Assembly: GCF_025642255.1 (NCBI RefSeq) | Contig: NZ_CP106759.1 | Location: forward strand, 2,755,501-2,819,500 | Direction: 5' to 3' | Length of the DNA: 64,000 nt | Origin: Stenotrophomonas maltophilia | GTDB taxonomy: Bacteria; Pseudomonadota; Gammaproteobacteria; Xanthomonadales; Xanthomonadaceae | In this document: positions 51,826 through 61,375 of the stretch, piece by piece | How the letters are laid out: every line of letters starts with the position of its first letter | Position numbering within the stretch: the first letter of the stretch is position 1 | Notes under the pieces: generated by a model | The model's input: the letters and a program-made list of their open reading frames with translations, nothing else | What the model was told of the DNA's origin: nothing | Databases searched by the model: none | Translations under genes and position numbers: made by a program

Positions 51826-52101
51826 ATGAAAGCCCTCATGCTGGCGCCGATGCTGCTGGCCCTGGCCGCCTGCGCGGCACCGCAACAGACGCCCGTGCGC
51901 GAAGCGGCAGCCACTTCCGCACCCGTAGTCGGCGGTGATCGCGATGCCCATGGCTGCATCGGCTCGGCTGGCTACCAGTGGTGCGAGCGCAGCCAGCGCT
52001 GCGAGCGCCCCTGGGAACTGGCCCAGGCGCAGGGCCTGGCCAACACCGCCGAGGCGATCGACGCCTACTGCGCGATGCCGGCACAGCCGGCGCGCAGATG
52101 A
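51826..52101 (+). CDS. small lipoprotein with conserved cysteines
   Basis: A 91-residue predicted lipoprotein: lipobox LLALAAC at about residues 9-15. The mature part has a cysteine-rich core, GCIGSAGYQWCERSQRCERP, followed by W-E-L-A and one more Cys. The pattern S-A-G-Y-x-W-C-x6-C-x-R-P-W-E is one I associate with small uncharacterised bacterial secreted proteins. The ATG follows a GGAG site by 9 bases. The next gene starts 11 bases after its stop, suggesting an operon. Confidence 0.7.
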   Translation: MKALMLAPMLLALAACAAPQQTPVREAAATSAPVVGGDRDAHGCIGSAGYQWCERSQRCERPWELAQAQGLANTAEAIDAYCAMPAQPARR

Positions 52102-52111
52102 GTGCGGCCCC

Positions 52112-52345
52112 ATGACGGCGCTCAGTCCCCTGCCCACGCTTGCGCGCGGCCGCTATCGCCATTTCAAGGGCGGCGAGTATGAAGTGATCGACATCGTGCG
52201 CAGCAGCGAGACCCTGCAGCCGATGGTGCTTTACCGCGCACTGTATGGCGAAGGCGGATTGTGGGTGCGACCGTACGCCATGTTCGTAGAACAGGTACCG
52301 GGCGCACTTGGCCCACAGCCTCGTTTCGCACGTATCGAAGACTGA
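52112..52345 (+). CDS. DUF1653 protein
   Basis: A 77-residue cytoplasmic protein with the DUF1653 signature: GRYRHFKGGEYEVIDIVRSS near residue 13, then MVLYRALYGEGGLWVRPYAM. The fold is a small beta barrel. The function is unknown. It is 11 bases after the small lipoprotein gene. Confidence 0.88.
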   Translation: MTALSPLPTLARGRYRHFKGGEYEVIDIVRSSETLQPMVLYRALYGEGGLWVRPYAMFVEQVPGALGPQPRFARIED

Positions 52346-52359
52346 AGACTGCGCGTCTC

Positions 52360-52393
52360 GCGTGGCAGCGCACGCCTGCGCGCGCTGCCACGC
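52360..52393. terminator. hairpin between DUF1653 and DUF1328 genes
   Basis: An 11-bp perfect stem (GCGTGGCAGCG/CGCTGCCACGC) with a 12-base loop sits between two converging genes. There is no T run, so its strength as a terminator is uncertain. Confidence 0.55.
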
Positions 52394-52402
52394 AGGCAGC
52401 CG

Positions 52403-52576
52403 CTAGCTGACCTTCTTCGCGACGGTCATGCCCAGCAGGAACAGCACCACGGCAATGATGATGCCGGCCCAGAACAGGAACTTGGCGATACCCACCGCGG
52501 CACCCGCGATGCCGCCGAAGCCGAGCACGCCGGCGATCACACCGATGATGGCGAAGATGATGGCCCACTTGATCAT
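52403..52576 (-). CDS. DUF1328 (YtjA family) small membrane protein
   Basis: A 57-residue protein with two hydrophobic helices: [20 protein letters not shown] and [20 protein letters not shown], joined by a [12 protein letters not shown] hinge. This is the whole DUF1328/YtjA pattern. Such proteins are abundant small inner-membrane proteins, often stress induced; the function is unknown. The upstream AGGAT stretch is a plausible ribosome site. The tail VAKKVS is basic, suggesting a cytoplasmic end. Confidence 0.9.
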   Translation of the reverse strand: MIKWAIIFAIIGVIAGVLGFGGIAGAAVGIAKFLFWAGIIIAVVLFLLGMTVAKKVS

Positions 52577-52682
52577 GTCGATCCTTTCCCCACAGGGACT
52601 GAAAACAGTGCGATCAGCCTAGGCCGCAGCCGATGCCAGCCTCGTGAGGGAGCCGCGCGTGCGGCGTGAAGCCGCATACGGA

Positions 52683-53324
52683 TCAACGGGGCCGGAAGCG
52701 CAGCAGGGCCACCGCGAACGCCAGGAATACGCTGCCCACCAGCCGCTCGAACCAGCGCCGGGCGAACGGCCGGCCGAGCCAATGGCGCAGGCCATGGCCA
52801 CCGGCGGCATACATCACGTACCAGAACAGCTCGCAGCTGGCGAAGGTTGCCACCAGTACGCTGTACTGCAGGGCCTGCCCCCGCGCGGGATCGACGAACT
52901 GCGGCAGGAACGCCGTGGCGAACAGCAGCAGCTTGGGATTGCTCAGGCCCACCAGCAGGCCGCCGCGGAATACCGCCCAGGCTCCGTCCGCTGGCAGCAC
53001 CGTCGCCGGGGCCTCAACGTCCACCGGCGCTGCCGGCCGGCTGCTGTCGCGCCACGCTTTCAGGCCCAGCCAGGCCAGGTAGGCCACGCCCAGATAGCGC
53101 AGCACTTCAAACAGCATGGGTGAGGAGTGCAGCAGTGCGCTCAACCCGGCGGCGGAGGCCGCCAGTACCGCCAGCATGGCCAGCAGGCAGCCGGCCATGG
53201 CCGGGAGGCTGGCGCGGAATCCCAGGCCGACGCTGCGTCCGAGGATATGCAGCATGTTCGGTCCAGGGGTGCCACACAGCACGAACACCGTAGCCAGGAA
53301 CCACCACCAGGTCTGCAGGGACAT
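52683..53324 (-). CDS. LysE/RhtB family amino-acid exporter
   Basis: A 213-residue inner-membrane protein with about six TM helices. The family signature is near the start: ATVFVLCGTPGPNMLHILGR (the P-G-P motif). GLLVGLSNPKLLLFATAFLP (N-P-K) follows in the middle. Members export basic or neutral amino acids or homoserine lactone. The substrate is not readable. The frame extends 11 codons upstream, but the chosen ATG (MSLQTWWWFL) matches the usual N-terminus. It is the downstream neighbour of the CDF transporter. Confidence 0.88.
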   Translation of the reverse strand: MSLQTWWWFLATVFVLCGTPGPNMLHILGRSVGLGFRASLPAMAGCLLAMLAVLAASAAGLSALLHSSPMLFEVLRYLGVAYLAWLGLKAWRDSSRPAAPVDVEAPATVLPADGAWAVFRGGLLVGLSNPKLLLFATAFLPQFVDPARGQALQYSVLVATFASCELFWYVMYAAGGHGLRHWLGRPFARRWFERLVGSVFLAFAVALLRFRPR

Positions 53325-53421
53325 TCGGCCATCCACGAAAGAGAACCGTCCCAGCATAGGCGGTGGCTCACCGCGACGTCACATACAGCGCGATGCCGAT
53401 GCGACGGTTACAGGTGGCCAC

Positions 53422-54054
53422 TCACGCATGAACCTGCCGTGCCGCGCGCAGCTCCGACCACGCCGTACCCAGCACACGCATCGCCGACCGCAGAAACAGC
53501 ACCAGCAGTGCGGCCGCCACCAGCAGATCGGGCCAGCCCGCACCGAACAGCGCCACCAGCCCTGCAGCCAGCAGCACCGCCGAGCCCTCGTACAGATCGT
53601 TGCGCGAGCACTCCCAGGCGGACGCCAGGTTGACGTCATCGTTGCGATAGGGTGTGAGCAGCCACAGGCACAGTGAATTGGCTGCCAGATTGAGCAGGGC
53701 GGCCAAGCCCATGCTGGCGAACAGCGGCACCTCCGGATGCAGCAGGCGCCAACCGATCTGCACCGCCACGGCCACCGCTGCGGCAAGGATCAGCAGCCCC
53801 TTGAACAGCGCCACACGTGCCTTGGCGACGATGCCCGCACCCACCACCGCGAGGCTGAGCGCATAGGTGGCCGCGTCGCCCAGATTATCCAGCGCACCGG
53901 ACAGCAGTGACGAAGAATGGCTGTACCAGGCAGCCAGCACCATCATCGCGAACGTGGCAAGGTTGACCAGCAGCACGATCCGCAGCACGCGGCGGTGACG
54001 CGCCTGCATCGCCGCCAGGTCCATCGTCCTGCCGCAGCCACAGCATTCGCCCAT
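53422..54054 (-). CDS. cation diffusion facilitator-like transporter
   Basis: A 210-residue membrane protein with about five or six TM helices. The first CDF signature is NLATFAMMVLAAWYSHSSSL followed by L-S-G-A-L-D-N-L-G-D, and the second half has SLCLWLLTPYRNDDVNLASA and SRNDLYEGSAVLLAAG. The N-terminus carries a cysteine-rich patch (MGECCGCGRTMD) that could bind metal. The usual C-terminal cytoplasmic domain is missing, so this is a short CDF form. It would export Zn, Co or similar. A GAGGGCAGGG site precedes the ATG. Confidence 0.85.
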   Translation of the reverse strand: MGECCGCGRTMDLAAMQARHRRVLRIVLLVNLATFAMMVLAAWYSHSSSLLSGALDNLGDAATYALSLAVVGAGIVAKARVALFKGLLILAAAVAVAVQIGWRLLHPEVPLFASMGLAALLNLAANSLCLWLLTPYRNDDVNLASAWECSRNDLYEGSAVLLAAGLVALFGAGWPDLLVAAALLVLFLRSAMRVLGTAWSELRAARQVHA

Positions 54055-54161
54055 CACCCTGCCCTCGATCATCGATGGCCGCATTATCGCGCCTGTCAGC
54101 GGTCGCGGCGACATCGCCGCCCGCCTGTGCTGCAATGGCGCCTCCCCACCTGGAGCGGCAC

Positions 54162-54857
54162 ATGAAGACCCTGGGCCTGATCGGCGGCATGAGCTGGGAG
54201 AGTTCGGCGCAGTACTACCGCCTCATCAACGAAGAGGTGCGCCGTCGCCTGGGGGCCGCGCACTCGGCGCAGCTGCTGATGTGGTCGGTGGATTTCGCTC
54301 CGATCAAGCAGTTGCAGCACGACGGCGACTGGGATGCGCTTGCGCGGCACATGGTGGATGCGGCAGAGCGGTTGCAGGCGGGCGGCGCCGATGTACTGCT
54401 GATCTGCACCAATACGATGCACGCCCTGACCGCACAGATCGAAGCAGCCTGCCCGCTGCCGCTGCTGCACATCGCCGACCCGACCGCCACCGCCATCGTG
54501 GCGGCCGGTTGGCGCAGGGTGGGCCTGCTCGGTACTGCTTTCACCATGGAGCAGGACTTCTACCGGGGACGCCTGGCCGGTCGCTTCGGGCTGGAAGTGC
54601 TGGTACCCGACGCCGAAGATCGCCAGCAGGTCCACGACATCATCTACCAGGAGCTGATCGCCGGCGTGGTCAGCGAGCGCTCGCGACAGGTCTACGCCGA
54701 CGTGATCGCGCGGCTGGTGGCGCGTGGTGCCGAAGCGATCATTCTCGGCTGTACCGAAATCATGCTGCTGGTACGCCCGCAGGACAGTGCGGTGCCGCTG
54801 TTCGACACCACCAGCCTGCACGCCCAGGCAGCGGTTGACGCCGCGCTGGCGGGATAG
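54162..54857 (+). CDS. aspartate/glutamate racemase family protein
   Basis: A 231-residue PLP-independent racemase (RacX/YgeA group). The N-terminus KTLGLIGGMSWESSAQYYRL is diagnostic. The two catalytic cysteines are in LLICTNTMHALT and AIILGCTEIMLLV. Homologues racemise various amino acids, including those used in cell walls and biofilms. The ATG begins the conserved motif. It is divergent from the CDF gene. Confidence 0.9.
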   Translation: MKTLGLIGGMSWESSAQYYRLINEEVRRRLGAAHSAQLLMWSVDFAPIKQLQHDGDWDALARHMVDAAERLQAGGADVLLICTNTMHALTAQIEAACPLPLLHIADPTATAIVAAGWRRVGLLGTAFTMEQDFYRGRLAGRFGLEVLVPDAEDRQQVHDIIYQELIAGVVSERSRQVYADVIARLVARGAEAIILGCTEIMLLVRPQDSAVPLFDTTSLHAQAAVDAALAG

Positions 54858-54876
54858 ACGGCCGGCATGGACGCGA

Positions 54877-55272
54877 TCACTCCGCCCCCTGCACTTCCAG
54901 CGCCGTGACCAGCCAATCCACCACCGCCTGCGAGTCGCACAGAAAGAAGATCGCATCGCCGGACCGGGCCTCGGTCAACAAGCGATAGACCGTGATCGCC
55001 ACCGCCGACTGGTTGGCGATGAACACCTCGGGGCTGCGCGGCCCCTCGTTGTGCCGGGAAACGGTCTGCAATGCGCGGCGCGCGGCCACCGTTGCGGCCG
55101 GGTCGGCACTGCGGGTCAACTCGGGCCCACGCAGGCCCCAGCTGACAAAGACGTGCTTGCCCTTGAACGTGGTGTCCAGGACCTGCACCTCGGCGGCACC
55201 TGCCTCAGCCGAGCGATGAATGACGGTACTGCTGATCAACGCAACCCCCTGTGGTCGTCGTGGTCCGCGCAT
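54877..55272 (-). CDS. conserved hypothetical protein
   Basis: A protein of 131 residues from ATG 55272, or 120 from a TTG at 55239 that has a better-spaced GGGGG site. The conserved-looking core begins ISSTVIHRSAEAG. It looks like an alpha/beta fold (EVQVLDTTFKGKHVFVSWGL; AVAITVYRLLTEARSGDAIF; CDSQAVVDWLVTALEV). No signal peptide or catalytic motif is recognisable. It is convergent with the racemase gene, with a 19-base gap and no clear terminator between. The function is unknown. Confidence 0.6.
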   Translation of the reverse strand: MRGPRRPQGVALISSTVIHRSAEAGAAEVQVLDTTFKGKHVFVSWGLRGPELTRSADPAATVAARRALQTVSRHNEGPRSPEVFIANQSAVAITVYRLLTEARSGDAIFFLCDSQAVVDWLVTALEVQGAE

Positions 55273-55443
55273 CCACCTCCACGGACCCGCTGCACGCCCA
55301 TGACCGCAGCCACATGCTGCGCCAGCGGACGCGGAAGAGAGACGGAAGGAGAAACCGATGCGATCGGATGTGCAGCGATGATACGGGATGTCGGTCACGC
55401 ATGGGCCGGCGTACGCGGCCGCATCGCCCATCGGTTCACCCAC

Positions 55444-55471
55444 AAAAAAGCCCACGCATCGCTGCGCGGGC
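55444..55471 (-). terminator. tRNA-Pro terminator
   Basis: The stem GCCC-A-CGCA / TGCG-C-GGGC (one mismatch) leads into T6 on the minus strand, 18 bases after the tRNA. Confidence 0.8.
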
Positions 55472-55488
55472 CTTCTGTTCCATCACAG

Positions 55489-55565
55489 TGGTCGGGACGG
55501 CCGGATTCGAACCGACGACCCTCTGCCCCCCAGGCAGATGCGCTACCAGGCTGCGCTACGCCCCG
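55489..55565 (-). tRNA. tRNA-Pro (GGG)
   Basis: A 77-base cloverleaf with encoded CCA on the minus strand. The acceptor starts CGGGGCG and ends CGTCCCG before ACCA. The anticodon loop CTGGGGG in a TCTGC/GCAGA stem gives GGG. The T loop is GTTCGAA. A TATACT (-10) is at 55611-55606, 40 bases upstream, with no clear -35. Confidence 0.96.
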
Positions 55566-55605
55566 ACTGATGCTGCGATGTTCCCGCCAGTGCGGCGGGG
55601 CGTGA

Positions 55606-55611
55606 AGTATA
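55606..55611 (-). promoter_or_regulatory. tRNA-Pro -10 element
   Basis: TATACT on the minus strand, 22 bases after the merR stop and 40 bases before the tRNA. The -35 region (ACCCAA) is weak, so read-through from merR is an alternative. Confidence 0.45.
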
Positions 55612-55632
55612 GCGGATCACGCGGGATTTGGG

Positions 55633-55989
55633 TCACCGGCGAAGCAATTGCAGCACTTCTTCCAGCTCCATCCGCACCTGCTTGATGATCTGGTTGCTCA
55701 GCGCCGATTCCTCGCGGGCATCGGGGCCCTCCAGACGCAGGCGGGCACCGCCGATCGTGTAGCCCTGTTCGTACAGCAGGCTGCGGATCTGCCGCACCAT
55801 CAGCACGTCATGGCGCTGGTAGTAGCGGCGGTTGCCGCGGCGCTTGGCCGGCTCAAGGCTGGGAAACTCGGTTTCCCAGTAGCGCAGCACGTGCGGCTTG
55901 ACGTCGCACAGCTCGCTCACCTCACCGATGGTGAAGTAGCGCTTGGCCGGGATCGGCGGTAGTTCGCGGTTACTGCCCGGATCCAGCAT
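55633..55989 (-). CDS. MerR family transcriptional regulator
   Basis: A 118-residue MerR protein. The HTH reads [20 protein letters not shown] followed by R-Y-W-E-T-E-F. The second part is [21 protein letters not shown] short C-terminal helix has no cysteine, so it is not a metal sensor of the classical type. This MerR is always found after ihfA in Xanthomonas/Pseudomonas-like genomes; its regulon is unknown. The start overlaps the ihfA end by 20 bases, implying tight coupling. Confidence 0.92.
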   Translation of the reverse strand: MLDPGSNRELPPIPAKRYFTIGEVSELCDVKPHVLRYWETEFPSLEPAKRRGNRRYYQRHDVLMVRQIRSLLYEQGYTIGGARLRLEGPDAREESALSNQIIKQVRMELEEVLQLLRR

Positions 55990-56269
55990 AAGCTTCCACC
56001 CTTTCCTTGAGCTTCTGGCCCGGACGGAAGGTGACCACCGTACGGGCGGAAATCGGAATTTCCTCGCCGGTCTTCGGATTGCGGCCCGGACGCTGGTTCT
56101 TGCGCCGCAGGTCGAAATTGCCGAAGCCCGACAGCTTCACCTGACGTCCCTGTTCCAATGCTTCACGCAGCACATCGAAAAACGCGTCGACGAATTCCTT
56201 GGCTTCACGCTTGTTCAGACCGACTTCGTCGAACAGCTTTTCCGCCATCTCCGCCTTGGTCAATGCCAT
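55970..56269 (-). CDS. ihfA: integration host factor subunit alpha
   Basis: A 99-residue HU/IHF family protein. [20 protein letters not shown] at the N-terminus and [20 protein letters not shown] with the intercalating proline (R-P-G-R-N-P) identify IhfA. IHF bends DNA at specific sites. It follows pheT, as in E. coli, with a 27-base gap. Confidence 0.97.
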   Translation of the reverse strand: MALTKAEMAEKLFDEVGLNKREAKEFVDAFFDVLREALEQGRQVKLSGFGNFDLRRKNQRPGRNPKTGEEIPISARTVVTFRPGQKLKERVEAYAGSGQ

Positions 56270-56296
56270 TGCCTGCTACCCCCGAGTGCTGCCCGC

Positions 56297-58678
56297 TCAG
56301 CCGCGGATCCGGGCGTGGTGTTCACGCTCGATGGCGGTGACCGCCTCGGCCACCACCGCATCCACGTCGCGGTCCGTCAGAGTGCGCGACTTGTCCTGCA
56401 AAATCAAGCCCATAGCGAGACTCTTGAATCCCGGCTCGACCCCCTGGCCCACATAGCGGTCGAACAGGTTCAGCTCGCGCAGGAGCGGGCCGGCGGCCTG
56501 GCGGACCGTCGCGGCCAGATCGCTCCAGGCCACCTGCTCCGGCACCAGGAACGCCAGGTCGCGTCGCACCGCCGGGAAGCGCGACAGCTCGCCGGCACGC
56601 GGCAGGCGGCGCGCCGACAGCGGCTCCAGGTCCAGCTCGAAGGCGTAGACATCGGCCTCGATGTCCATCGCCTTGGCCAGGCGCGGGTGGATCTGGCCGA
56701 TCCAGCCGATCGCAACGCCGTCGCGGAACACCTCGGCCGAGCGCGCCGGGTGGCCATGCGCACGGCTCGACGGGCGGAACTCCAGCGAGGCACCACTGGC
56801 AGCAGCCAGGGACTCCAGATCACCCTTCAGGTCATGGAAATCGACCTTGCGGGAAGGCAGTCCCCACTGCACCGCCTGCGCATCGCCGCACACCGCGGCA
56901 GCAACACGCGGAGTTTCCAGCGGCGCCGGCTGGCCCTCCCCGGCCTGGCGGGCGAACACGCGGCCGATCTCGAACAGGCGCACCCGGCCCAGCTGGCGCG
57001 CGGCATTGCGGCCCAGCGTGGCCACCAGGCCCGGCAGCAGCGACGGGCGCATCACCGCCAGTTCGGCCGACAGTGGATTGGCCAGCGGCACCAGATCGTC
57101 GCGCAGTTGCCACTGGGTCAGCAGCGCATCGTCGACGAAGGCGAAATTGAGGGTTTCCTGCAGGTCGCGCGCGATCAGCTGGCGACGCACGCTGAGGGTG
57201 TCGAGCCGGGTCTCGCTCGGCATCGCCACGCGCGCGGCACCGCCCGGCAGGGTGGTGGGAATCTGCTCGTAGCCATGGATGCGGGCCAGCTCTTCGATCA
57301 GGTCCTCTTCGATGGCGATATCGAAACGGCGGCTCGGTGCGGTGACCTGCCAGCCGTCCGCCGTGGCGACCACCTCCATGCCCAGCGCGCGCAGGATGCG
57401 CTCCACTTCGGCATCCTCGATGGTGATGCCGAGCACGCGGGTAATGCGCGCGCGGCGCAGCGCGATGGTGGCCGGCCGGGGCAGGTCAGCCTCGCGCACG
57501 GCCTCGGTGACCGGTGCCGGGGTGCCGCCGGCCAGGTCCAGCACCAGGCGGGTGGCGTACTCGATGGCGGTGCGCGGCAGCGCCGGATCGACGCCGCGCT
57601 CGAAGCGGTGGCCGGCATCGGTGTGCAGGCCCAGCTTGCGGCCACGGCCCATGATCGCTGCCGGCGCGAAGTGCGCAGCCTCCAGGAACACGCTGGTGGT
57701 CGCGTCGGTCACACGGGAATCGAAGCCCCCCATCAGACCCGCCAGGCCCACCGCGCGATCAGCATCGGTCACGACCAAGAAACTGTCGTCCAGCACGGCA
57801 TCGCGGCCATCGAGCAGCTTCAGGTTCTCGCCTGCGCGTGCGCGCCGCACGGCGATGCTGCCCTGCAGGGTGCCCAGGTCATAGGCATGCATCGGCTGAC
57901 CCAGTTCCAGCATCACGTACTGGGTGATGTCGACCAGCAGCGACACCGGACGCACGCCACTGCGGCGCAGGCGCTCGGCCATCCACAGCGGGGTCTTCGC
58001 CGCAGGGTTCAGGCCCTCGATGACGCGCCCCAGGTAACGCGGCGCCTCGGCGCCGGCGTCGAGCCGGATCGACAGCTCTCGGCTGCCGACGGCGGCGACC
58101 GGTGCTGCAGCGAAGTCCAGCACCTGGCTGCGGGTGGCGGCCGCCACGTCGTAGGCGATGCCGCGCACGCTGAAACAGTCGGCACGGTTCGGGGTCAGCT
58201 TGATCTCGATGCTGGCATCGGGCAGGCCTAGGTAGTCGACCAGGGTCTGGCCGGCCGGGGCATCCGCGGGCAGTTCCAGCAGGCCGGAAGCATCGTTGTC
58301 CAGGCCCAGCTCCTTCGCCGAGCACAGCATGCCGTTGGACTCGACACCCCGCAGCTTGGCCGGCTTGATCTTCAGTTCGCCGATCTGCGCACCGACCATC
58401 GCCAGCGGCGCGACCAGGCCCGGACGCGCGTTCGGTGCGCCGCAGACGATCTGCAGCAGCTCGCCCTGCCCGGCATCGACCCGGCAGACCTGCAGGCGGT
58501 CCGCTTCGGGATGGCGCACGGCCTCGACGATGCGCGCCACCACCACGTGCTGCAGGCCCTCGCCCAACGCGGTCACGTCTTCCACTTCCAGGCCGATCGC
58601 GGTCAGCACCGCACTCAGCTCATCGCGCGACGCGCGGGTGGGGACGTGGCTGCGCAGCCAGTTTTCGGAGAATTTCAT
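56297..58678 (-). CDS. pheT: phenylalanyl-tRNA synthetase beta subunit
   Basis: A 793-residue PheT. The N-terminal domain (MKFSENWLRSHVPTRASRDE) and OB-fold tRNA-binding region (HPEADRLQVCRVDAGQGELL, IVCGAPNARPG) are followed by B3/B4 editing (ELGQPMHAYDLGTL), B5 and the C-terminal FDX-ACB domain (FPAVRRDLAFLVPEQVAW). It works as an alpha2-beta2 tetramer with PheS. It lies 85 bases after pheS. Confidence 0.97.
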   Translation of the reverse strand: MKFSENWLRSHVPTRASRDELSAVLTAIGLEVEDVTALGEGLQHVVVARIVEAVRHPEADRLQVCRVDAGQGELLQIVCGAPNARPGLVAPLAMVGAQIGELKIKPAKLRGVESNGMLCSAKELGLDNDASGLLELPADAPAGQTLVDYLGLPDASIEIKLTPNRADCFSVRGIAYDVAAATRSQVLDFAAAPVAAVGSRELSIRLDAGAEAPRYLGRVIEGLNPAAKTPLWMAERLRRSGVRPVSLLVDITQYVMLELGQPMHAYDLGTLQGSIAVRRARAGENLKLLDGRDAVLDDSFLVVTDADRAVGLAGLMGGFDSRVTDATTSVFLEAAHFAPAAIMGRGRKLGLHTDAGHRFERGVDPALPRTAIEYATRLVLDLAGGTPAPVTEAVREADLPRPATIALRRARITRVLGITIEDAEVERILRALGMEVVATADGWQVTAPSRRFDIAIEEDLIEELARIHGYEQIPTTLPGGAARVAMPSETRLDTLSVRRQLIARDLQETLNFAFVDDALLTQWQLRDDLVPLANPLSAELAVMRPSLLPGLVATLGRNAARQLGRVRLFEIGRVFARQAGEGQPAPLETPRVAAAVCGDAQAVQWGLPSRKVDFHDLKGDLESLAAASGASLEFRPSSRAHGHPARSAEVFRDGVAIGWIGQIHPRLAKAMDIEADVYAFELDLEPLSARRLPRAGELSRFPAVRRDLAFLVPEQVAWSDLAATVRQAAGPLLRELNLFDRYVGQGVEPGFKSLAMGLILQDKSRTLTDRDVDAVVAEAVTAIEREHHARIRG

Positions 58679-58763
58679 GTTGTCACCCTGGTGGACCCGG
58701 CGCAGGCGCCTGGGCCGTCGAATGTTTGAGTCCGCCAGGCTGGGCCCGGCGTTGCCGAATGCG

Positions 58764-60309
<1,546 letters not shown>

Positions 60310-60320
60310 TTTTCAGTTCC

Positions 60321-60518
60321 TCAGAGGTAAGGGAGCATGCGGTCCAGACGGCCTGCGTCTTCTGCACGGACATGGCCCGTCTGACGCAGATTACGCTTAC
60401 GCTTGGTCGCTTTCTTCGTGAGGATGTGGCTACGGTTGGCGTGGCCGCACTTGTACTTGCCCGAGGCGGTCTTGCGGAAACGCTTGGCCGCTGCCCGGTT
60501 GGTCTTGATCTTGGGCAT
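60321..60518 (-). CDS. rpmI: 50S ribosomal protein L35
   Basis: A 65-residue L35: [20 protein letters not shown], then [16 protein letters not shown]. The 266-base gap to infC carries a hairpin with an interrupted T tract. In E. coli, the rpmI leader is the site where L20 blocks translation of both ribosomal proteins. Confidence 0.97.
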   Translation of the reverse strand: MPKIKTNRAAAKRFRKTASGKYKCGHANRSHILTKKATKRKRNLRQTGHVRAEDAGRLDRMLPYL

Positions 60519-60705
60519 TGCAATGTCCTTGATGGGATTTGACCCTGGTTTCTGACTGATCTGGCGGCGGCCTGGGCCGCTCTTTCCGTCCTGCCATGAT
60601 CGGCGTACGACCCGTCCTGGGTGGGTCGAGCCGGGCATGATACAGGCAAAACCGCCCTGCCACCAGCCCCAGCACCCCTTGCGCCGGCATTTCACCGGCA
60701 TCCTG

Positions 60706-60734
60706 CAAAAGCAAAGGGACGCCAGTGGCGCCCC
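60706..60734 (-). terminator. hairpin in the infC-rpmI leader
   Basis: An 8-bp stem (GGGGCGCC/GGCGTCCC, one G-U) with a 3-base loop is followed on the minus strand by TTTGCTTTTG. It is 51 bases after the infC stop and about 190 bases before rpmI. It may be a partial terminator or part of an L20 control region. Confidence 0.55.
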
Positions 60735-60784
60735 CTTACCCTGAACCATTCAGCCAGGCGCCCCGGAAGGCGGCCCGTCAGGCC

Positions 60785-61312
60785 TCAGGTCTTCTTCTTC
60801 GGCGCGATCATCATGACCATCTGACGCCCTTCCAGGCGCGGACGGGATTCAATGACGATGTCCTCGCCCAGATCGGCTTCGATCCGGTTGGCCATTTCGC
60901 GACCCAGTTCCTGGTGGCTCATTTCACGGCCACGGAAACGGATGTTGACCTTGATCTTGTCGCCTTCTTCAAGGAATCCGCGCATCTTGCGCAGCTTGAT
61001 CTGGTAGTCGCCCTCGTCCGTGACCGGACGGAACTTCACTTCCTTGATCTCGACCTGCTTGGTCTTCTTCTTGGCCTCGCTGGCCTTCTTCTGCGCTTCG
61101 AACTTGAACTTGCCGAAGTCCATGATCTTGCAGACCGGCGGATCGGCCTGCGGCTGGATTTCGACCAGGTCCAGGCCTTCATCTTCGGCCATGGACAGCG
61201 CTTCGTCGCGCGACAACACGCCGATCATTTCTCCGTCACTGCCGATCACGCGGACGCGCGGCACACGGATTTCCTGATTCTTGCGGTTCTGTTTGTTGTC
61301 AGGGGTGCTGAT
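60785..61312 (-). CDS. infC: translation initiation factor IF-3
   Basis: A 175-residue IF-3 with both domains. The N-domain has [20 protein letters not shown] and [20 protein letters not shown]. The linker is Lys-rich. The C-domain has [20 protein letters not shown]. The start is read as ATC (61312-61310), because the strong GGGAG (61325-61321) lies exactly 8 bases before it. The nearest standard-type start, TTG at 61327, would overlap that site. Rare non-AUG starts are the basis of IF-3 autoregulation in other bacteria. A 64-base gap separates it from thrS. Confidence 0.94.
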   Translation of the reverse strand: MSTPDNKQNRKNQEIRVPRVRVIGSDGEMIGVLSRDEALSMAEDEGLDLVEIQPQADPPVCKIMDFGKFKFEAQKKASEAKKKTKQVEIKEVKFRPVTDEGDYQIKLRKMRGFLEEGDKIKVNIRFRGREMSHQELGREMANRIEADLGEDIVIESRPRLEGRQMVMMIAPKKKT

Positions 61313-61375
61313 ATTACGTTCTCCCAAGGGTATCGAACCGGTCCGGGTGCCTGTGCCCCCGGACCGGACCTTTGC

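Noticed and set aside
61310..61327. TTG at 61327 as the infC start
   Set aside because: It overlaps the only strong ribosome site; ATC 8 bases after that site is better placed.
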